Below, in pieces: positions 1 through 10,111 of a DNA stretch of 64,000 nucleotides. The notes under the pieces were generated by a model. That model searched no databases and was not told the DNA's origin. It saw only the letters and a program-made list of their open reading frames with translations. Source of the DNA: Pseudomonadota bacterium (GTDB lineage: Bacteria; Pseudomonadota; Gammaproteobacteria; Steroidobacterales; Woeseiaceae); assembly GCA_022563255.1 (NCBI GenBank), contig JADFNS010000001.1, positions 124,001 to 188,000 of the forward strand, in the 5' to 3' direction. Each line of letters begins with the position of its first letter. Positions within the stretch are counted from its first letter, which is position 1. A program made the position numbers and the translations under genes.

Positions 1-871
1 CAAGCATATCCAGGCGTGACTGATAGTCCTCAACGTCGTCGCGAAACTGTCTCATCTCCTTATCGTCGGTGGCATGCAGGTAGCCGTCAACGAAGCGCCG
101 GTTCAATTCAACATAGACGCCCGGTGAGAGATTGGCGGTGGCCGGTTTATAGAGGCGACGCGCTGCTTGCACAAATCTTAAGGTGCGCCAGTCGGGCGCA
201 TTGAGCGTGACGTTCCTGAGTGCCTGAGCAAGATGCTCGGTCAGTTTTCGTACCGTATTCTGTTCGTCGGCTTTGAATTCCTCTAGCCACTCGTCTTCGA
301 TGACAATGGGCTCGCCGAATTCAATGAGCACCTGGCTGCGAAAGCGATGCCGGTGAATGTAGTTGAGGCCGCAAGGAACAATGGTCACTTTGACCTTGCC
401 GCGAGCGGCGACCGCCAACGCGATGCGCGCTGTGCCCGTCTTGAGTTTCGCCAGCTGCGACTCGACGTGGCTCACGCCTTCGGGAAAAATTCCCATGCAA
501 TTACCCAACTCCATAACTTCGTAAAGTTTGTCGAAGGCTTTTGAGTTGTCGACCTCGCCGCCGTGGTCCTCCCGGCGGTAGACCGGCACCGCACCGGTCA
601 CATCGAGTATCTGCCCGAGCATCCAATATTTCCAAAGCTTCGCATCGACCATGAAATGCAATGGCCAGCGCCCACACCGCGCCATCAGCAACCAGCCATC
701 CATCAGCGCATTGGGATGATTGCCGGCAAAGATCACCGGCCCGCTCGCCGGGACGTTCTCCCTGCCGACGACATCGATTCGCCGGAAAAAAGTATTCGTG
801 ATTACCTGTATCAGCGTGATGAACAGACGCTGGACCATGCCGGGCTCCGCTTTGTTGTCAGACTCGCTCAC
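1..871 (-). CDS. PlsC-like glycerolipid acyltransferase (3'-truncated by window edge)
   Basis: Reverse-strand reading frame that runs off the left edge, so its C-terminus is missing. The translation carries the acyltransferase block I variant NHPNALMD (His and Asp catalytic pair) near the N-terminus, and the substrate-binding block FPEGVSH about 90 residues later, followed by the conserved IVPCGLNY stretch. Together these identify the PlsC/LPLAT superfamily, which transfers acyl chains to glycerol-3-phosphate or lysophosphatidate at the inner membrane. The NHPNALMD form resembles glycerol-3-phosphate/DHAP acyltransferase-like members more than classic AGPAT (HxxxxD with HQS); exact substrate is unknown. 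Start: a GTG at 871 gives an N-terminus MSESDNKAEPGM; an ATG at 838 is the alternative. No strong Shine-Dalgarno is seen. Divergent from the hydrolase that starts at 893. Confidence 0.8.
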   Translation of the reverse strand, partial: MSESDNKAEPGMVQRLFITLIQVITNTFFRRIDVVGRENVPASGPVIFAGNHPNALMDGWLLMARCGRWPLHFMVDAKLWKYWMLGQILDVTGAVPVYRREDHGGEVDNSKAFDKLYEVMELGNCMGIFPEGVSHVESQLAKLKTGTARIALAVAARGKVKVTIVPCGLNYIHRHRFRSQVLIEFGEPIVIEDEWLEEFKADEQNTVRKLTEHLAQALRNVTLNAPDWRTLRFVQAARRLYKPATANLSPGVYVELNRRFVDGYLHATDDKEMRQFRDDVEDYQSRLDML

Positions 872-892
872 TTTGCGATCTCAGGTGCTTTG

Positions 893-1843
893 ATGTCAAA
901 TGGCCCGATGTTCCCGAATCCGCACTTTGTTGAGACCAACGGCATTCGCATGGCCGTGTACGAGCGTGGCGAAGGCCCCGCAGTGGTGATGCTGCACGGA
1001 TTCCCCGAACTCGCCTATTCCTGGCGGCATCAACTTCCGGTCCTTGCCGCGGCGGGCTACCGCGCCATCGCGCTGGACCAGCGTGGCTACGGCCAGACAG
1101 ATGCACCGCCCGGTGTGGCGAACTATTGCATTGGCGAACTGATAAAAGATGTACACGGACTGCTGGACGCCCTGAACCTTGAGAACGCGACGTTTATCGG
1201 GCACGACTGGGGCGCACTGGTGCTGTGGCACATGGCGATGATCGCGCCACAACGTATCAAGAAGCTCATCATCCTGAATATTCCGCATTTCCCTCGTGCG
1301 CCGATCGATCCCATCGACATCATGCGCAAGCGATTTGGCGACGATTTCTACATCGTCAACTTTCAGGACTCCGACGCCGCGGATCGGGCGTTCGCCGCGG
1401 ATCCAGTGCACTTTTTCAACATGATGATGCGCAAGCGACAAATTTCCCGTGAGCAATTCGAGCAACTGCCGGCGGCAAAGAAATCACTGAGCCTGCTTAA
1501 AGTCATCGCCAGAAAGGACGGTAGCGGCGATGCTTTGCTATCCGATCAGGAGCGGGATTACTTCGCCAACGCTTTTGCGCACAGCGGATTCACGGGTCCC
1601 ATCAACTGGTATCGAAACTGGACGCGAAACTGGGAAGCGCTGGACGGAGTGGACCAGACGATCGGGATTCCAACGCTTTTCATCGGCGCCGACAATGACA
1701 CGATCATTGCGCCGGAACACATCGAGGCGATGAAACCGCTGGTCACCAATCTCACTATTCACATGTTGCGCAATTGCGGCCACTGGAGCCAGCAGGAGCA
1801 ACCCGAGGAGGTGAACCGGGTGATTCTGGAGTGGTTGTCTTAA
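893..1843 (+). CDS. Epoxide hydrolase-like alpha/beta hydrolase
   Basis: A 316-residue alpha/beta hydrolase. HGFPE (about residues 35-39) is the oxyanion-hole signature typical of epoxide hydrolases. GHDWGAL (about 103-109) places an Asp, not a Ser, at the nucleophilic elbow, as in epoxide hydrolases and haloalkane dehalogenases. An acidic residue follows in GADNDT (about 264-269) and the catalytic His in GHWSQQ (about 295-300), with the usual C-terminal helix after it. HGFPE favours epoxide hydrolase over dehalogenase; the substrate cannot be told. The open frame extends upstream to 563, but that part is antisense to the acyltransferase. The ATG at 893 gives a normal family-length protein with no extension. 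Cytoplasmic: no signal peptide. Confidence 0.87.
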   Translation: MSNGPMFPNPHFVETNGIRMAVYERGEGPAVVMLHGFPELAYSWRHQLPVLAAAGYRAIALDQRGYGQTDAPPGVANYCIGELIKDVHGLLDALNLENATFIGHDWGALVLWHMAMIAPQRIKKLIILNIPHFPRAPIDPIDIMRKRFGDDFYIVNFQDSDAADRAFAADPVHFFNMMMRKRQISREQFEQLPAAKKSLSLLKVIARKDGSGDALLSDQERDYFANAFAHSGFTGPINWYRNWTRNWEALDGVDQTIGIPTLFIGADNDTIIAPEHIEAMKPLVTNLTIHMLRNCGHWSQQEQPEEVNRVILEWLS

Positions 1844-1865
1844 GTCACGTGACGTCAAGGATGAA

Positions 1866-2588
1866 TCAATGCAACGCTGGCGACGCGAGTTCGTCTGTCG
1901 CTTCGCCGAACATCGCACAATCGAACGCATTGATGAAATTTTCCGGTTCCTGGGCGCCAACGACCAGGACGCGACGGTTAATCAGGAACCCAGGAACGCC
2001 GGCCAGACCTCTGCTACGAACCTGACCTTCGCGTATCAAAACCAGTTGTTTGATTTTTTCGCTGCCTGTTGCCTCGCGAACGTCTTTCGCGCTGAGTCCG
2101 TGCGACCCGGCAATGTCGATAAGAACCTCCTGCTCGCCAATGTTCAAACCCTGCTCGAAGAACGCTGACATCAGATCCTCGGCGAGCGCCGACTGGTTCT
2201 TGCCCAGCGTCTCCGCAAGCTGCATCACCCCATGCGCCAGCAACGTGTTCGGTACGCGACGAATTCTGTCGAACCGAAACTCAATGCCGACTTCGTCGCC
2301 TTGCGCCGCCAGAAATCCGAGCACCGGCTCCGCTTTGGCCGGGCTGCCGAAGCGCTGACTGAGATAGTCGTCAAACGGCACGCCCTCTGCCGGGAGATCA
2401 GGATTTAGCTGGTACGGATACCAGCTGACGTCACTGGGGCTTTGCACGGCTTGGAGCGCCTTATCGAATCGGCGCTTGCCGATAAAACAGAACGGGCACA
2501 CGAAGTCCGCGATCACTTCGATATGCAGTGACTCCGTCGGGCTTACCCGATCATTGCCGCGGACAAAACTGGAAAGTGTCCCGCTCAT
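1866..2588 (-). CDS. DsbA-family oxidoreductase, FrnE-like
   Basis: A 240-residue thioredoxin-fold protein of the FrnE/2-hydroxychromene-2-carboxylate isomerase branch of the DsbA family. The motif CPFC sits at about residues 31-34, directly after the first beta strand (IEVIADFVCPFC). A helical insertion follows, and GVPGFLINRR near the C-terminus contains the cis-Pro loop (GVP). No signal peptide is present, so it is probably a cytoplasmic dithiol oxidoreductase; FrnE proteins are linked to oxidative-stress tolerance in other bacteria. It converges with the epoxide hydrolase, ending 22 bp from that gene's stop. The start ATG is preceded by an AGGA-containing Shine-Dalgarno. Substrate unknown. 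Confidence 0.85.
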   Translation of the reverse strand: MSGTLSSFVRGNDRVSPTESLHIEVIADFVCPFCFIGKRRFDKALQAVQSPSDVSWYPYQLNPDLPAEGVPFDDYLSQRFGSPAKAEPVLGFLAAQGDEVGIEFRFDRIRRVPNTLLAHGVMQLAETLGKNQSALAEDLMSAFFEQGLNIGEQEVLIDIAGSHGLSAKDVREATGSEKIKQLVLIREGQVRSRGLAGVPGFLINRRVLVVGAQEPENFINAFDCAMFGEATDELASPALH

Positions 2589-3142
2589 TTCCTGATACTC
2601 CTCAATTACAGCAAGAAATAAGGTCCATCTTCACAATTACAACCATAGCCCAGGCAACTTGAATCCAAGCTGAATAAGCTTGATACCAATTTGGACCTGT
2701 CAGTTGACGATTCGTTTGGTAATTTCGTAAAAATAGGCTTAAAAACCGTATTATTGACGATAAAATCTTTAAAAATCTTACAACTCGTAGCAGCGGGTCT
2801 CTGTGATTTGTTTCGTTCCGGAAGGTCACCATTCCTCACGATATCGACATTTTTACAGATTTTTCGCTATCTTCTAGCTTTTTAATAGATGATAGCGAAC
2901 TTATCGCGCCAGCTATCCAACGAATCTGCCGATGACTCGGTCAAGCGCAATATCGAGAAATAGCTGTCGGATGTTTTGGACGATTTTGCTGATTTTAGGC
3001 ACTTTTACCGTCGTAATTGGTGCTGATTTGCCCATTACGGGCTTCGATGCCATTCCAGGCACAGTGCGCAGCCGATTCTTTTGTGCAATATTTCAGTCTG
3101 GAACCGGTCTTATTCAACTAATGGCATCAACGGAGACATTCT
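2589..3142. other. AT-rich intergenic region, no convincing gene
   Basis: About 550 bp between the divergently transcribed FrnE-like gene and msrP. It is visibly richer in A+T than the surrounding DNA. Three short open frames occur (2691-2885 plus, 2932-3165 plus, 2602-2832 minus), but none has a recognisable domain or supporting ribosome site, and they are probably chance. It must hold the promoters of both flanking genes, but I could not assign a clear -35/-10 pair. An imperfect hairpin lies at 2864-2898. Confidence 0.6.
2864..2898. repeat. Imperfect inverted repeat upstream of msrP
   Basis: Arms tcgctatcttcta (2864-2876) and tagatgatagcga (2886-2898) pair at 12 of 13 positions around a 9-nt loop rich in T. 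It could act as a hairpin in a long msrP leader, as a protein-binding dyad, or as a weak terminator. Nothing in the sequence decides between these. Confidence 0.55.
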
Positions 3143-4102
3143 GTGCTGATCAGAAAACCGGCTGATATTCGGCCTTCAGAAATCACGAGCGAATCGAATT
3201 ACCTGAATCGTCGCGACTTTATGCGCGCCGGCGCGATCGCGGGCGGAACCCTGCTCACACCCATCTCCATGAGCGCGATGATACCTGTCTCGCAGGGAGC
3301 CGCATTGGGCAACGTTGGCAACAGCGCGTTCAGCACCGGGGAAGCGCCGAATAGCTTCGAGGATATTTCCACCTACAACAACTTCTACGAGTTTGGACTC
3401 GACAAGGACGATCCGGCGGCCAATGCGAAAAACTTCAAGACGCGCCCCTGGACGATAGAAGTCGAAGGCCATGCCAATAAAACCGGCGTCTACGACCTTG
3501 ATGACTTCCTGAGGCCATTTGATCTGGAAGAGCGCATTTATCGCATGCGCTGTGTCGAGGCGTGGTCGATGGTTATCCCCTGGGTCGGAATTTCACTGGC
3601 GGAAGTCATCAAATATTTCGAGCCGACATCAAAAGCGAAATACGTAGCATTCGAAACACTCAACGATCCACAACAAATGCCCGGAGTACGGCGCCGGGTT
3701 CTGGACTGGCCGTATCGGGAGGGATTAACGATTGCAGAGGCAACGAATCCGCTCCCCATACTGGCTGTCGGCATCTACGGCAAGGTGATTCCGAATCAAA
3801 ACGGCGCACCGATTCGCCTGGTCGTACCCTGGAAGTACGGTTTCAAGGGCATTAAAAGCATCGTCAAAATCCGCTTCACGTCGACGCGCCCAAAGACCAG
3901 CTGGAACATGTCCGCACCACGGGAGTACGGCTTTTATGCGAACGTGAATCCGGAGGTGAATCACCCCCGGTGGAGTCAGGCGCGGGAACGACGAATCGGT
4001 GCGGGTATATTTGCCAGAAAACAAAAGACGTTGATGTTCAACGGCTACGGTGAACAAGTTGCACATCTGTACGAGAACCTAAATCTGCGCCGCAATTTCT
4101 AG
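3143..4102 (+). CDS. msrP: MsrP, periplasmic protein-methionine-sulfoxide reductase catalytic subunit
   Basis: A 319-residue molybdopterin enzyme (YedY family) that reduces methionine sulfoxide in oxidised periplasmic proteins, taking electrons from the membrane haem protein MsrQ. The N-terminus carries a twin-arginine export signal (LNRRDFM, Arg 23-24), consistent with export of a folded cofactor-loaded protein. The sulfite-oxidase-type core has the molybdenum-ligating Cys in YRMRCVEAWSM (about residue 137), followed by the conserved PWVGISL and WKYGFKGIKSI segments. msrQ begins 6 bp after the stop, so the two form the usual operon. The start chosen is the ATG-equivalent codon giving a complete Tat signal. 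Length matches the family. Confidence 0.96.
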   Translation: MLIRKPADIRPSEITSESNYLNRRDFMRAGAIAGGTLLTPISMSAMIPVSQGAALGNVGNSAFSTGEAPNSFEDISTYNNFYEFGLDKDDPAANAKNFKTRPWTIEVEGHANKTGVYDLDDFLRPFDLEERIYRMRCVEAWSMVIPWVGISLAEVIKYFEPTSKAKYVAFETLNDPQQMPGVRRRVLDWPYREGLTIAEATNPLPILAVGIYGKVIPNQNGAPIRLVVPWKYGFKGIKSIVKIRFTSTRPKTSWNMSAPREYGFYANVNPEVNHPRWSQARERRIGAGIFARKQKTLMFNGYGEQVAHLYENLNLRRNF

Positions 4103-4108
4103 CAAGCC

Positions 4109-4735
4109 TTGAACACGATTCAGCAAGTCCGGTTCATCTGGAAGCCGGTCGTCTTTCTGCTCTGCCTGGTACCGGCCGCACTGGTCATTGGCGATGCATT
4201 TGAAGTTACGGGACGACTGGGCGCGAACCCCATCGAAGAAATTCTCGATCGCTGCGGCAACTGGACTCTGCGATTTATCATGATCACGTTAGCCGTCACG
4301 CCCGCGAGACAACTTACCGGATGGAACTCGCTCATGCGCTTTCGCCGCATGCTCGGCCTGTTTACGTTCTTCTACGCGGTCATGCATTTCCTGAGCTGGT
4401 TCGTCCTCGACCAGGGAATGCTGCTGTCCGCCATTCTTGAAGATCTGACCGAACGCCCGTTCATAGCGATCGGGTTCACGACGCTGTTGCTTTTAAGCGC
4501 GCTCGCATTGACTTCTTTAATGGCGATCAGACGCCGCATGGGGCATCGCTGGCAAAAACTGCACAACACGGTCTATGTCATTGGCATGCTGGGCGTTTGG
4601 CACTTCTGGTGGCAGGTCAAGAAGGACATTACCGAGCCGTTAATCTACGCCGCCATTCTTGCCGTATTGCTCGGCGTTCGCGTCTGGTTGCGCTGGCGCA
4701 GCCGAACAAAACGGCCAACAACAGCCAACCCCTAA
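4109..4735 (+). CDS. msrQ: MsrQ, haem-binding membrane subunit of the MsrPQ system
   Basis: A 208-residue integral membrane protein of the ferric-reductase-like YedZ family, with about six hydrophobic segments. Conserved features are the segment around RRMLGLFTFFYAVMHFLSW, with a haem-ligand His, and the later WQKLHNTVYVIGMLGVWHFW with further His residues. MsrQ accepts electrons from the quinone pool or a flavin reductase and passes them to MsrP in the periplasm. The start is TTG at 4109, giving MNTIQQVRFIWKP, 6 bp behind msrP, so translation is probably coupled. A basic C-terminal tail (RWRSRTKR) would face the cytoplasm. Confidence 0.95.
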   Translation: MNTIQQVRFIWKPVVFLLCLVPAALVIGDAFEVTGRLGANPIEEILDRCGNWTLRFIMITLAVTPARQLTGWNSLMRFRRMLGLFTFFYAVMHFLSWFVLDQGMLLSAILEDLTERPFIAIGFTTLLLLSALALTSLMAIRRRMGHRWQKLHNTVYVIGMLGVWHFWWQVKKDITEPLIYAAILAVLLGVRVWLRWRSRTKRPTTANP

Positions 4736-4849
4736 GCAACCCATAGGATCATTGGGTAATCGCGCATGAATGCCCGTAAGGGTCGTCAAGGCGCGTTGTT
4801 ATTTCGCGCGCAGCGCCCCTCGCTCCAACGGCCCGCTCGATTCAAGAAC

Positions 4850-4877
4850 AAAAAAAGCCCGGCGATGAGCCGGGCTT
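4850..4877 (-). terminator. Intrinsic terminator of groS-groL
   Basis: On the minus strand a 9-bp perfect stem (arms 4869-4877 and 4855-4863, aagcccggc/gccgggctt) with a 5-nt loop is followed by a run of U (4854-4850). It lies about 50 bp after the groL stop. This is the only clear stem-plus-U-tract terminator found in the window. Confidence 0.88.
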
Positions 4878-4924
4878 CTTATCGAGCGTTCGCGCCCAAG
4901 GGGCGCTCTTACAGGCGCACTTGG

Positions 4925-6619
<1,695 letters not shown>

Positions 6620-6910
6620 TTAGTCTTCGATCACTGCCATGATGTCGTCTTCCTTCATCACCAGCAGTTCTTCGCCTTCGACTTTGACCTCGGTGCCGGC
6701 ATACTTGCCGAACAGGACCTGGTCCCCAACTTTGACGTCGAGACCGCGAACTTCGCCGTTCTCGAGAATTTTGCCATTGCCCGCAGCTACAACTTCGCCT
6801 TTGATGGGCTTTTCCGTTGCAGAGTCAGGAATGACGATTCCGCCGGGTGATGTGCGCTCTTCTTCCATGCGCTTAACAATGACCCGATCATGAAGCGGAC
6901 GCATCTTCAT
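6620..6910 (-). CDS. groS: GroES co-chaperonin (10 kDa)
   Basis: A 96-residue GroES that caps the GroEL ring. It begins [18 protein letters not shown]. The mobile loop ([18 protein letters not shown]) and the C-terminal [13 protein letters not shown] are typical. A strong Shine-Dalgarno (AAAGGAG) lies 9 bp before the ATG. First gene of the groS-groL operon; a CIRCE operator lies about 65 bp upstream, in the leader/promoter region. Confidence 0.99.
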   Translation of the reverse strand: MKMRPLHDRVIVKRMEEERTSPGGIVIPDSATEKPIKGEVVAAGNGKILENGEVRGLDVKVGDQVLFGKYAGTEVKVEGEELLVMKEDDIMAVIED

Positions 6911-6976
6911 GGTGCATATCTCCTTTAAACTATTGATTTATAACCGACTTATGGCGGTTTTCCGAGTCGAGAGTAA

Positions 6977-7003
6977 TTAGCACTCGACCACGAGGAGTGC
7001 TAA
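6977..7003. promoter_or_regulatory. CIRCE operator (HrcA binding site)
   Basis: A perfect match to the CIRCE consensus: ttagcactc (6977-6985), a 9-bp spacer, gagtgctaa (6995-7003). CIRCE is bound by the HrcA repressor, which is inactivated on heat shock. It lies upstream of groS on the minus strand and about 160 bp upstream of dsbD on the other side, where it is less likely to matter. hrcA is not in this window. Confidence 0.96.
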
Positions 7004-7161
7004 TAATAGGCATGGAGCGCCAAATTTCAAGCGCTGCGCGATATTTTTGCTGCGAAAACCGGAACTGGGCTGGTGACAGCGATGTTCAAAGGCGTAACAA
7101 TCGCGTTCCCGAACAGGTCTTCAATAACGAACGACCCGAACTCTTGCCCTGGCAGCCTTAT

Positions 7162-9408
7162 ATGACACTGATGAAACACCTGATCGCCGCTACACTGTTC
7201 CTCGCCCTGACCGGACCGATTTACGCCGCGAACGAACGACCAGCGCCGCCGCAGGACGTCTTTCGATATGCCGTTACCGATACCGGCGATGCGCTGGAGA
7301 TCGATTGGGCGGTAGATGACGGCGCCTACATGTACCGCGATTCATTCGCGTTTGAAGTGGCCGCATCGAACCTCGTTCTGGGCGAACCGGAGCTGCCGGA
7401 AGGACAGGTTTACAGCGACGATTTTCTTGGTGAACAGGTCATCTACCGCGGTAACTTTTTCATCCGCATTCCTTACGCGGTCAACGGCAAGAAACCCGCG
7501 AGCACGGTGCTGACTATCGAGAGTCGCGGCTGCCTCGACAGCGGCTATTGCTACATGCCGCAGACCTGGACCGAAACCGTCGCGCTAATCCCCCCCAAAC
7601 CGGCGAGCGGAAAACTGAGCTTCGGCAATCTGGCCGGTAACCTGATTGACGATGTGTTGCCTCCGGACCAGGTTTTCTTCCCCGATGCGTACGCGACGGA
7701 CGGCAATACGGTCGCGTTCGGCATCCGCCTGTTGCCCGGCTACTACCTCTACAAAAGCAAAATATCGGTCCGCATGCTGACCGACAACACCACGGCCGGC
7801 CAGCTCGATTTGCCCAAGGGCAAGATCAAGTCGGACGAGTGGCTTGGCGAGCAGGAAGTTTACTTCGACGAAGTTTTTGGCAAATTCGCCATCTCCCGCG
7901 CCTCGTCCGCAGCGATGGACGTCGAGTTCGAACTCTCCTATCAAGGCTGCAAGGAAGACGGCATCTGCTATCTGCCGTTAACGAAAGTTTTTAACTTGAG
8001 TCTGCCTGAATCGACGACCACAACCGATCTGTCGGCCATTTCCGTTCCTGACGCTCCGGTTTCAGAGCAGGCGCGTCTCGCACAGATCATCACGGGCTCG
8101 AGTATCTGGGTGGCCGCCGGCCTGTTCTTTCTCGCCGGCCTGGGCCTCGCATTCACGCCCTGCGTACTGCCAATGGTGCCCATTCTGTCCGGCATCATAG
8201 CGGGCGATGGCGACAACGTGAGCTCAAAGCGCGGCTTCACGCTGGCATTGAGCTACGTCATGGGCATGGCAATTGTTTACACGGCCGCCGGCGTCGCGGC
8301 CGCCGCCGCTGGCCTGCAACTGCAAGCGATGTTCAACCAGCCATGGATTCTTATATTGTTTGCCGGGCTGTTCGTGGTGCTCGCCATCGGGATGTTCGGC
8401 GCCTATGACCTCCAGATGCCCAGCGGATTGCAGAGCAAACTCTCCAGCATGAGCGGCGATCAAAAGCGCGGCACGATGATCGGCGCGTTTGTAATGGGTG
8501 CGCTGTCATCGCTGATCGTCACTGCCTGTGTTGCGCCGGCGCTGATCGCGGCGCTTACCGTCATCGCCCAGACCGGGGACATGGTGCGCGGCGGCAGCGC
8601 CTTGTTTGCGATGAGTCTCGGCATGGGCGCACCGTTGCTGGCCGTTGGCGCCGCACAGGGCAAACTGCTACCGAAAGCGGGCAACTGGATGATCGCCGTC
8701 AAGAACGCCTTCGGTTTCATGATGCTGGGCCTCGCGATATGGATGTTATCCCGCATCTTGCCGGGTTCCGTTACGCTGGCGTTCTGGGCCATTCTCATCG
8801 TCATGTCCGGCGTCTTCCTGGGTGGGCTGACGACATTGACGGCGCAATCGACCGGTGTGCAAAAACTCGGCAAGGGATTCGGCTTTCTCGCTATTTTCTA
8901 CGGCATCGTATTGCTGCTGGGCGCTTTGACCGGCGGCAGCAACCCGCTGCAGCCACTCGCGAGCATCAACCTCGGTGGCAACGGAACATCCGTTGCGCAG
9001 GCGCAGCATGAATTGCCATTTCAGCGCATCAAGACCGTCGCCGACCTTGATCGCGAGGTCGCTGCGGCCTCTGGTCGCGGCAAGACTGTACTGCTCGATT
9101 TCTACGCGGACTGGTGCGTGTCGTGCAAGGAGATGGAGGCCTACACGTTCACCGACGACGACGTTCGCGCGGCTCTTTCGAATACGGTATGGCTGCAGGC
9201 CGACGTTACCGCCAACGACGACGCCGATCAGGAACTGCTGCAACGCTTTGGCGTGTTTGGTCCGCCGACCATAATTTTCTTCGGCGCCGACGGACAACAG
9301 CGACACGGCTACGAAGTGGTGGGCTATATGAAGGCCGACGAATTCGCCCAACATGTGCGGCAAGCATTCGGCGTTTCGGCTAGCATGTCGGCCTCACTCA
9401 CTAAGTAG
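7162..9408 (+). CDS. dsbD: DsbD, thiol:disulfide interchange protein with duplicated N-terminal domain
   Basis: DsbD carries electrons from cytoplasmic thioredoxin across the inner membrane to periplasmic thiol proteins. After a signal peptide there are two nDsbD-type periplasmic domains in tandem, each with a Cys pair in the same setting: GCLDSGYCYMP (about residues 123-133) and GCKEDGICYLP (about 262-272). An eight-helix transmembrane domain follows, with its two Cys in FTPCVLPMVP (about 334) and VTACVAPAL (about 456). The C-terminal thioredoxin domain has WCVSC (about 651-655). At about 748 residues it is some 180 longer than E. coli DsbD, accounted for by the extra domain. The frame opens at 6997, but the signal peptide begins at the ATG at 7162 (7171 also possible). 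A TlpA-like thioredoxin follows after 11 bp. Confidence 0.94.
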   Translation: MTLMKHLIAATLFLALTGPIYAANERPAPPQDVFRYAVTDTGDALEIDWAVDDGAYMYRDSFAFEVAASNLVLGEPELPEGQVYSDDFLGEQVIYRGNFFIRIPYAVNGKKPASTVLTIESRGCLDSGYCYMPQTWTETVALIPPKPASGKLSFGNLAGNLIDDVLPPDQVFFPDAYATDGNTVAFGIRLLPGYYLYKSKISVRMLTDNTTAGQLDLPKGKIKSDEWLGEQEVYFDEVFGKFAISRASSAAMDVEFELSYQGCKEDGICYLPLTKVFNLSLPESTTTTDLSAISVPDAPVSEQARLAQIITGSSIWVAAGLFFLAGLGLAFTPCVLPMVPILSGIIAGDGDNVSSKRGFTLALSYVMGMAIVYTAAGVAAAAAGLQLQAMFNQPWILILFAGLFVVLAIGMFGAYDLQMPSGLQSKLSSMSGDQKRGTMIGAFVMGALSSLIVTACVAPALIAALTVIAQTGDMVRGGSALFAMSLGMGAPLLAVGAAQGKLLPKAGNWMIAVKNAFGFMMLGLAIWMLSRILPGSVTLAFWAILIVMSGVFLGGLTTLTAQSTGVQKLGKGFGFLAIFYGIVLLLGALTGGSNPLQPLASINLGGNGTSVAQAQHELPFQRIKTVADLDREVAAASGRGKTVLLDFYADWCVSCKEMEAYTFTDDDVRAALSNTVWLQADVTANDDADQELLQRFGVFGPPTIIFFGADGQQRHGYEVVGYMKADEFAQHVRQAFGVSASMSASLTK

Positions 9409-9419
9409 CGGAAAATCCT

Positions 9420-10028
9420 GTGTCACGAATTTTTCTGATTTTCGCGAGCGCGCTGGTTGCGCTGATGGCCGGTGCGCTGTTTTATGCCGTGCGCATTCCG
9501 GTACAGGTGACTCCGCCTGCAGAACAAATTACTGCGCAACCGATAGCGCTGGAGGTCATAGCCCGCCCTTCTTTCACTCTGCCCGATGTGTCCGGTACGC
9601 CGCGACAATTTTCGGAATGGGCTGGCAAGAATCGACTCCTGAATTTCTGGGCAACCTGGTGCGCGCCTTGTCGTCGTGAAATTCCACTGCTCAAGGCTTT
9701 TCAGGACGAACAGTCGGGCAACGGTTTTCAGGTCATCGGAATCGCCGTCGATTTCGCCGAGGAGGTAAGCCATTACGCCGAGGCTGTAGAATTCAATTAT
9801 CCGATTCTGGTCGGGCAGCAGGAAGCCATGGAAATCGCCGAGTCGTCGGGCGTCGAATTCATCGGGCTGCCTTTCACGATGTTCGTCGCAGCAGACGGTG
9901 AGTATTTAAACGCCTATGTCGGTGAACTGCATCCGGAGCAACTGGACACTATCGTCGAAGTCATGAGCGCCTACGAACGCGATGAGATCAGCAAAGACGA
10001 TGCCAGGGCAATGCTGGATCTGCTCTGA
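9420..10028 (+). CDS. TlpA/ResA-type membrane-anchored thioredoxin
   Basis: A 202-residue protein with an N-terminal membrane anchor (FLIFASALVALMAGALFY) and a periplasmic thioredoxin-like AhpC/TSA-type domain. The active site WCAPC falls at about residues 79-83 in LNFWATWCAPCRRE, and the cis-Pro loop is GLPFTMFV. Such proteins reduce disulfides in the periplasm, for example during cytochrome c maturation. Its position 11 bp behind dsbD suggests DsbD supplies its electrons. The start is GTG at 9420. The C-terminus (YERDEISKDDARAMLDLL) extends slightly beyond the fold. The client protein is unknown. Confidence 0.88.
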   Translation: MSRIFLIFASALVALMAGALFYAVRIPVQVTPPAEQITAQPIALEVIARPSFTLPDVSGTPRQFSEWAGKNRLLNFWATWCAPCRREIPLLKAFQDEQSGNGFQVIGIAVDFAEEVSHYAEAVEFNYPILVGQQEAMEIAESSGVEFIGLPFTMFVAADGEYLNAYVGELHPEQLDTIVEVMSAYERDEISKDDARAMLDLL

Positions 10029-10041
10029 CTGCACAACAAAT

Positions 10042-10072
10042 TTGCACTAACATCGACAAAAAGGGTTAGAAT
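10042..10072 (+). promoter_or_regulatory. Possible sigma-70 promoter for aroQ-accBC
   Basis: TTGCAC (10042-10047) and TAGAAT (10067-10072) are separated by 19 bp, which is long but workable, about 40 bp before the aroQ ATG. Prediction by eye only. Confidence 0.3.
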
Positions 10073-10111
10073 TGCCGCCATCTTCGGCTATCTCGCTGCG
10101 AAACCCTCGAA

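Noticed and set aside
563-892. Upstream extension of the epoxide hydrolase frame
   Set aside because: This part is antisense to the well-supported PlsC-like acyltransferase and has no homology features; the ATG at 893 gives a normal-length enzyme.
2932-3165. 77-residue hydrophobic open frame before msrP
   Set aside because: It overlaps the msrP start, has no good ribosome site and no family resemblance.
4850-4877. Bidirectional terminator also serving msrPQ
   Set aside because: The T-run follows the stem only on the minus strand; on the plus side the stem is followed by mixed sequence.
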